From Paracoccaceae bacterium (GTDB lineage Bacteria; Pseudomonadota; Alphaproteobacteria; Rhodobacterales; Rhodobacteraceae), in assembly GCA_003561595.1 (NCBI GenBank), contig PWWF01000134.1, positions 1 through 7,288 on the forward strand: DNA of 7,288 nucleotides, written 5' to 3'. The position numbers were made by a program, and so were the translations under genes. The notes beneath the pieces are model-generated. The model saw only the letters and a list, made by a program, of their open reading frames with translations. It did not search any database and was not told the DNA's origin. Positions 4,649 to 7,288 of the stretch are shown here, one piece after another. The first letter of the stretch is position 1. Every line of letters begins with the position of its first letter.

Positions 4649-7288
4649 GCCATCGCCTCAATTCCGGCGGTCGTCTGATCGACCGCAACCGCCCCGTCGC
4701 GTTCAGCTTCAATGGGCGCCAGATGACCGGCTTTGCCGGCGACACGCTGGCTGCCGCGCTCCTTGCCGCGGGCCAGACACTTCTGGGCCGGTCCTTCAAG
4801 TATCACCGCCCGCGCGGCGTGGTCGCCTCGGGCGCGGAGGAGCCCAATGCGCTTCTGGGTCTGGGACAGGGCAACCGGTTCGAGCCCAATCAGCGCGCCA
4901 CCACGACCGAGTTGTTCGAGGGGCTTGCCGCCACCAGCCAGAACCACTGGCCCCGGCTGGAATTCGATCTGCTGGCGCTCAACAATCTGGTGCCGCAATT
5001 CCTGACAGCGGGGTTCTATTACAAGACCTTTCTCTGGCCGCGCGCCTTCTGGAAACATGTCTATGAACCCGTCATCCGCCGCTCTGCCGGTCTGGGCGAG
5101 GCGCCAGGCCCCAGGACCCGCGACCCGGACAGCTACGAACAGATCTACGCCTTTGCCGATGTGCTGGTCATTGGCGGCGGCATCGCCGGGTTGCAGGCCG
5201 CGCTGGCCGCCGCCGAGAGCGGCGCGCGCGTCGCGCTGTGGGAACAATCGGCGCATTGGGGCGGGCGCGCGCCCGTCGACGGGGTCGAGATTGACGGCAA
5301 ACCGGCCGAGGACTGGATCACCGCCACGCTGGACCGCCTGAACGCGATGGAGAATGTGCAATTGCGCCTGCGCACCATGGGTGCGGGTGTGCATGATCAC
5401 GGCTATGTGCTGGGCTATGAGTGTGTGAGCGATCACGCCCCCGGGGGGGACGCCCCCCGCCACCGTCTGTGGCGGATGCGCGCGGGCCGCATCATCACCG
5501 CCACCGGCGCGATCGAGCGGCCCCTGTCTTTCGCTGGCAATGATGTGCCCGGCGTGATGCTGGCCTCTGCCATGCGCGACTATCTGGTCAATTTCGCGGT
5601 CGCGCCGGGGCAAGAGGTCGTGATCGTCACCAATAATGATGACGCCTATCGCACTGCCCTTGCCCTGCGCCGCGCCGGGATCGGTGTGCCTGCCGTTGTC
5701 GATGCCCGCGCGGACCCGTCCGGTCCCCTGCCGCAAGCGGCGCGTGCCGCCGGGATTCGCATCATGGCGGGCAGTGGCATCCGCAAGCTCAAGGGTGGCC
5801 GCCATGTGAAAGGGGTCGAGGTCTGCGCCATCGACAGTCGCGGTGTCGCCCATACCGCGCAGCTTGATTGCGATGCGGTGGCGATGTCGGGCGGCTGGTC
5901 CCCGGTCGTGCATCTGTGGTCGCATTGCGGCGGCAAGCTGATCTGGGACGAGGGCGGCCATTTCTTCCGCCCCGACCCCGCGCGCCCGCCGCTGGGCCAG
6001 GATGGTTCCGGGTTCGTGCTGGCCTGCGGGTCGGCCAATGGCGCACTCGGCGCCGTGCTGTCCGAGGCGCGCGAGACCGGCCTTGCTGCCGCGCAGGCCA
6101 TGGGCGCAGAGGGCGCGGCCAGCGATGCAGGCCGTGACATCCCCCCCGAGATGGCCGCGATGGAGCCTGTCTGGATCATGCCGCGCGCCGCCGAATATGA
6201 TCTGCGTGCCAAGATGTGGCTGGATTTTCAGAATGATGTCAAAGTCTCGGACATCCAGCTTGCCGCGCGCGAGGGGTTTCATTCCGTCGAACATGCCAAG
6301 CGCTACACCACGCTCGGCATGGCCACGGATCAGGGCAAGCTCAGCAATATCAACGGCCTGGCCGTGCTTTCTGATGCGCTGGGCCAGCCCATCCCGGCCA
6401 CCGGCACCACGACCTTCCGCCCGCCCTATAGCCCCATCTCGCTCGGTGCCATCGCGGGAGAGGCGCGCGGCCCCCTGTTCCAGCCCCTGCGCCGCACCCC
6501 GATGCAGGAGTGGCATGATGCACATGGCGCCGATTGGGAACCCGTGGGCCAGTGGCGCCGCCCCTTCGCCTATCTGCGCAAGGGCGAGGGGCGCACAGCC
6601 GCCGTCAACCGCGAGGTGCGCAATGTCCGCGCGGGTGTGGGGATGCTCGATGCCTCGACGCTGGGCAAGATCCTCGTGTCCGGCCCCGATGCCGCGCGCT
6701 TCATGGACATGCTCTATACCGGCATGATGAGCAGCCTGAAACCGGGCCGCTGCCGCTACGGGCTGATGTGCAATGAAAACGGCTTTCTGATGGATGACGG
6801 CGTCGTGGCGCGGCTGGATGAGACCAGCTTTCTGGTCCACACCACCTCGGGCGGAGCCGACCATATCCATGGCTGGATGGAAGATTGGCTGCAATGCGAA
6901 TGGTGGGACTGGCAGGTGCATACGGTCAACCTGACCGAGCAATTCGCGCAGGTGGCCGTTGCAGGCCCCAAGGCGCGGGACGTGCTGGACCGGCTGGGCG
7001 GCATGGATCTGTCGCGCGACGCGATGCCCTTCATGTCCTTTGCCGAGGGCAGGCTTGGCGGGTTTGACGCGCGCGTCTTCCGCATCAGCTTCTCGGGCGA
7101 GCTGGGCTTCGAAATTGCCGTGCCCGCCAGCCAGGGCCGCGCGCTCTGGGACCGGCTGATGGCCGAAGGCGCGGATCTGGATGTCATGCCCTACGGGACC
7201 GAGGCGCTGCACATCCTGCGCGCCGAAAAGGGGTTCATCATGATCGGCGATGAAACCGATGGCACAGTGATCCCGCAGGATCTGGGGC
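4645..7288 (+). CDS. soxA: Sarcosine oxidase subunit alpha (3' end outside the window)
   Basis: The first 881 codons of the large subunit, open to the window edge. The family is about 970-1010 residues, so roughly the last 100-130 are missing. Alpha binds NAD+ and tetrahydrofolate and shapes the cavity where the methylene group is passed to folate as 5,10-methylene-THF. Domains: an N-terminal ferredoxin-like fold (about 17-100; FAGDTLAAALLAAG, then SFKYHRPRGVVASGAEEPNA at 50-69) without cluster cysteines, as normal in SoxA; a dinucleotide-binding region with VIGGGIAGLQAALAAAESG (175-193) and TATGAIERP (about 288-296); a linking segment with RYTTLGMATDQGKLSNING (about 553-571); and a C-terminal aminomethyltransferase-like (GcvT) folate domain from about 613, with FRISFSGELGFE and GDETDGT (868-874). 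The start is the ATG overlapping the soxD stop. A G7/C6 stretch near 5443-5458 stays in frame. soxG should follow. Confidence 0.96.
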   Translation, partial: MSHRLNSGGRLIDRNRPVAFSFNGRQMTGFAGDTLAAALLAAGQTLLGRSFKYHRPRGVVASGAEEPNALLGLGQGNRFEPNQRATTTELFEGLAATSQNHWPRLEFDLLALNNLVPQFLTAGFYYKTFLWPRAFWKHVYEPVIRRSAGLGEAPGPRTRDPDSYEQIYAFADVLVIGGGIAGLQAALAAAESGARVALWEQSAHWGGRAPVDGVEIDGKPAEDWITATLDRLNAMENVQLRLRTMGAGVHDHGYVLGYECVSDHAPGGDAPRHRLWRMRAGRIITATGAIERPLSFAGNDVPGVMLASAMRDYLVNFAVAPGQEVVIVTNNDDAYRTALALRRAGIGVPAVVDARADPSGPLPQAARAAGIRIMAGSGIRKLKGGRHVKGVEVCAIDSRGVAHTAQLDCDAVAMSGGWSPVVHLWSHCGGKLIWDEGGHFFRPDPARPPLGQDGSGFVLACGSANGALGAVLSEARETGLAAAQAMGAEGAASDAGRDIPPEMAAMEPVWIMPRAAEYDLRAKMWLDFQNDVKVSDIQLAAREGFHSVEHAKRYTTLGMATDQGKLSNINGLAVLSDALGQPIPATGTTTFRPPYSPISLGAIAGEARGPLFQPLRRTPMQEWHDAHGADWEPVGQWRRPFAYLRKGEGRTAAVNREVRNVRAGVGMLDASTLGKILVSGPDAARFMDMLYTGMMSSLKPGRCRYGLMCNENGFLMDDGVVARLDETSFLVHTTSGGADHIHGWMEDWLQCEWWDWQVHTVNLTEQFAQVAVAGPKARDVLDRLGGMDLSRDAMPFMSFAEGRLGGFDARVFRISFSGELGFEIAVPASQGRALWDRLMAEGADLDVMPYGTEALHILRAEKGFIMIGDETDGTVIPQDLG

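Noticed and set aside
4552..7212. Very long minus-strand open frame (886 codons) opposite soxA
   Set aside because: The plus strand encodes unmistakable SoxA throughout. The minus-strand product is low in recognisable motifs and rich in Ala/Gly/Arg/His, as expected of an antisense frame in GC-rich DNA with strong third-position bias.
1..7288. tRNA, rRNA, CRISPR array, insertion sequence or phage genes
   Set aside because: No regularly spaced direct repeats, transposase-like protein, terminal inverted repeats with target duplications, or tRNA-like cloverleaf could be seen on either strand.

Overview
The window is high-GC DNA that looks like a chromosomal segment of an alphaproteobacterium, most likely of the Rhodobacteraceae (Rhodobacterales). 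The basis for this is the close match of the sarcosine oxidase proteins to that family's versions as I know them, the ruvX-ccmI gene pair, and a GC-rich intergenic repeat of a type I recall from Rhodobacteraceae genomes. No database search was possible.

Left part (1-1892, minus strand): a housekeeping cluster transcribed leftward. It holds ccmI (cytochrome c biogenesis), then ruvX/yqgF (16S rRNA processing nuclease / Holliday-junction resolvase family) overlapping it by one base in a TGATG junction, then the first 15 codons of what is probably a DUF1289 protein running off the left edge.

Middle (1893-2108): a 216-bp divergent intergenic region. It should carry the promoters of both the ccmI cluster and the sarcosine oxidase operon. 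It has an unusual density of inverted repeats: a 10-bp pair, an interleaved 9-bp pair, and three copies of CGTCACA.

Right part (2109-7288, plus strand): the heterotetrameric sarcosine oxidase operon. soxB carries FAD and the covalent FMN. soxD is the small zinc-binding subunit. soxA is the large subunit, with NAD-binding and tetrahydrofolate-binding domains, and is cut off by the right edge. soxG would be expected just beyond. The enzyme oxidatively demethylates sarcosine to glycine, passes the one-carbon unit to tetrahydrofolate, and makes H2O2. It is normally encoded as a compact soxBDAG operon.

Here soxB and soxD are separated by about 960 bp. That stretch holds two small unrecognised single-pass membrane proteins (119 and 60 residues) and three hairpin-forming sequences, one just before each of the ribosome binding sites of the two small genes and soxD. 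This split operon, with two orphan membrane proteins in a pathway whose enzyme is cytoplasmic, is the most unusual part of the window. Their function cannot be read from sequence.
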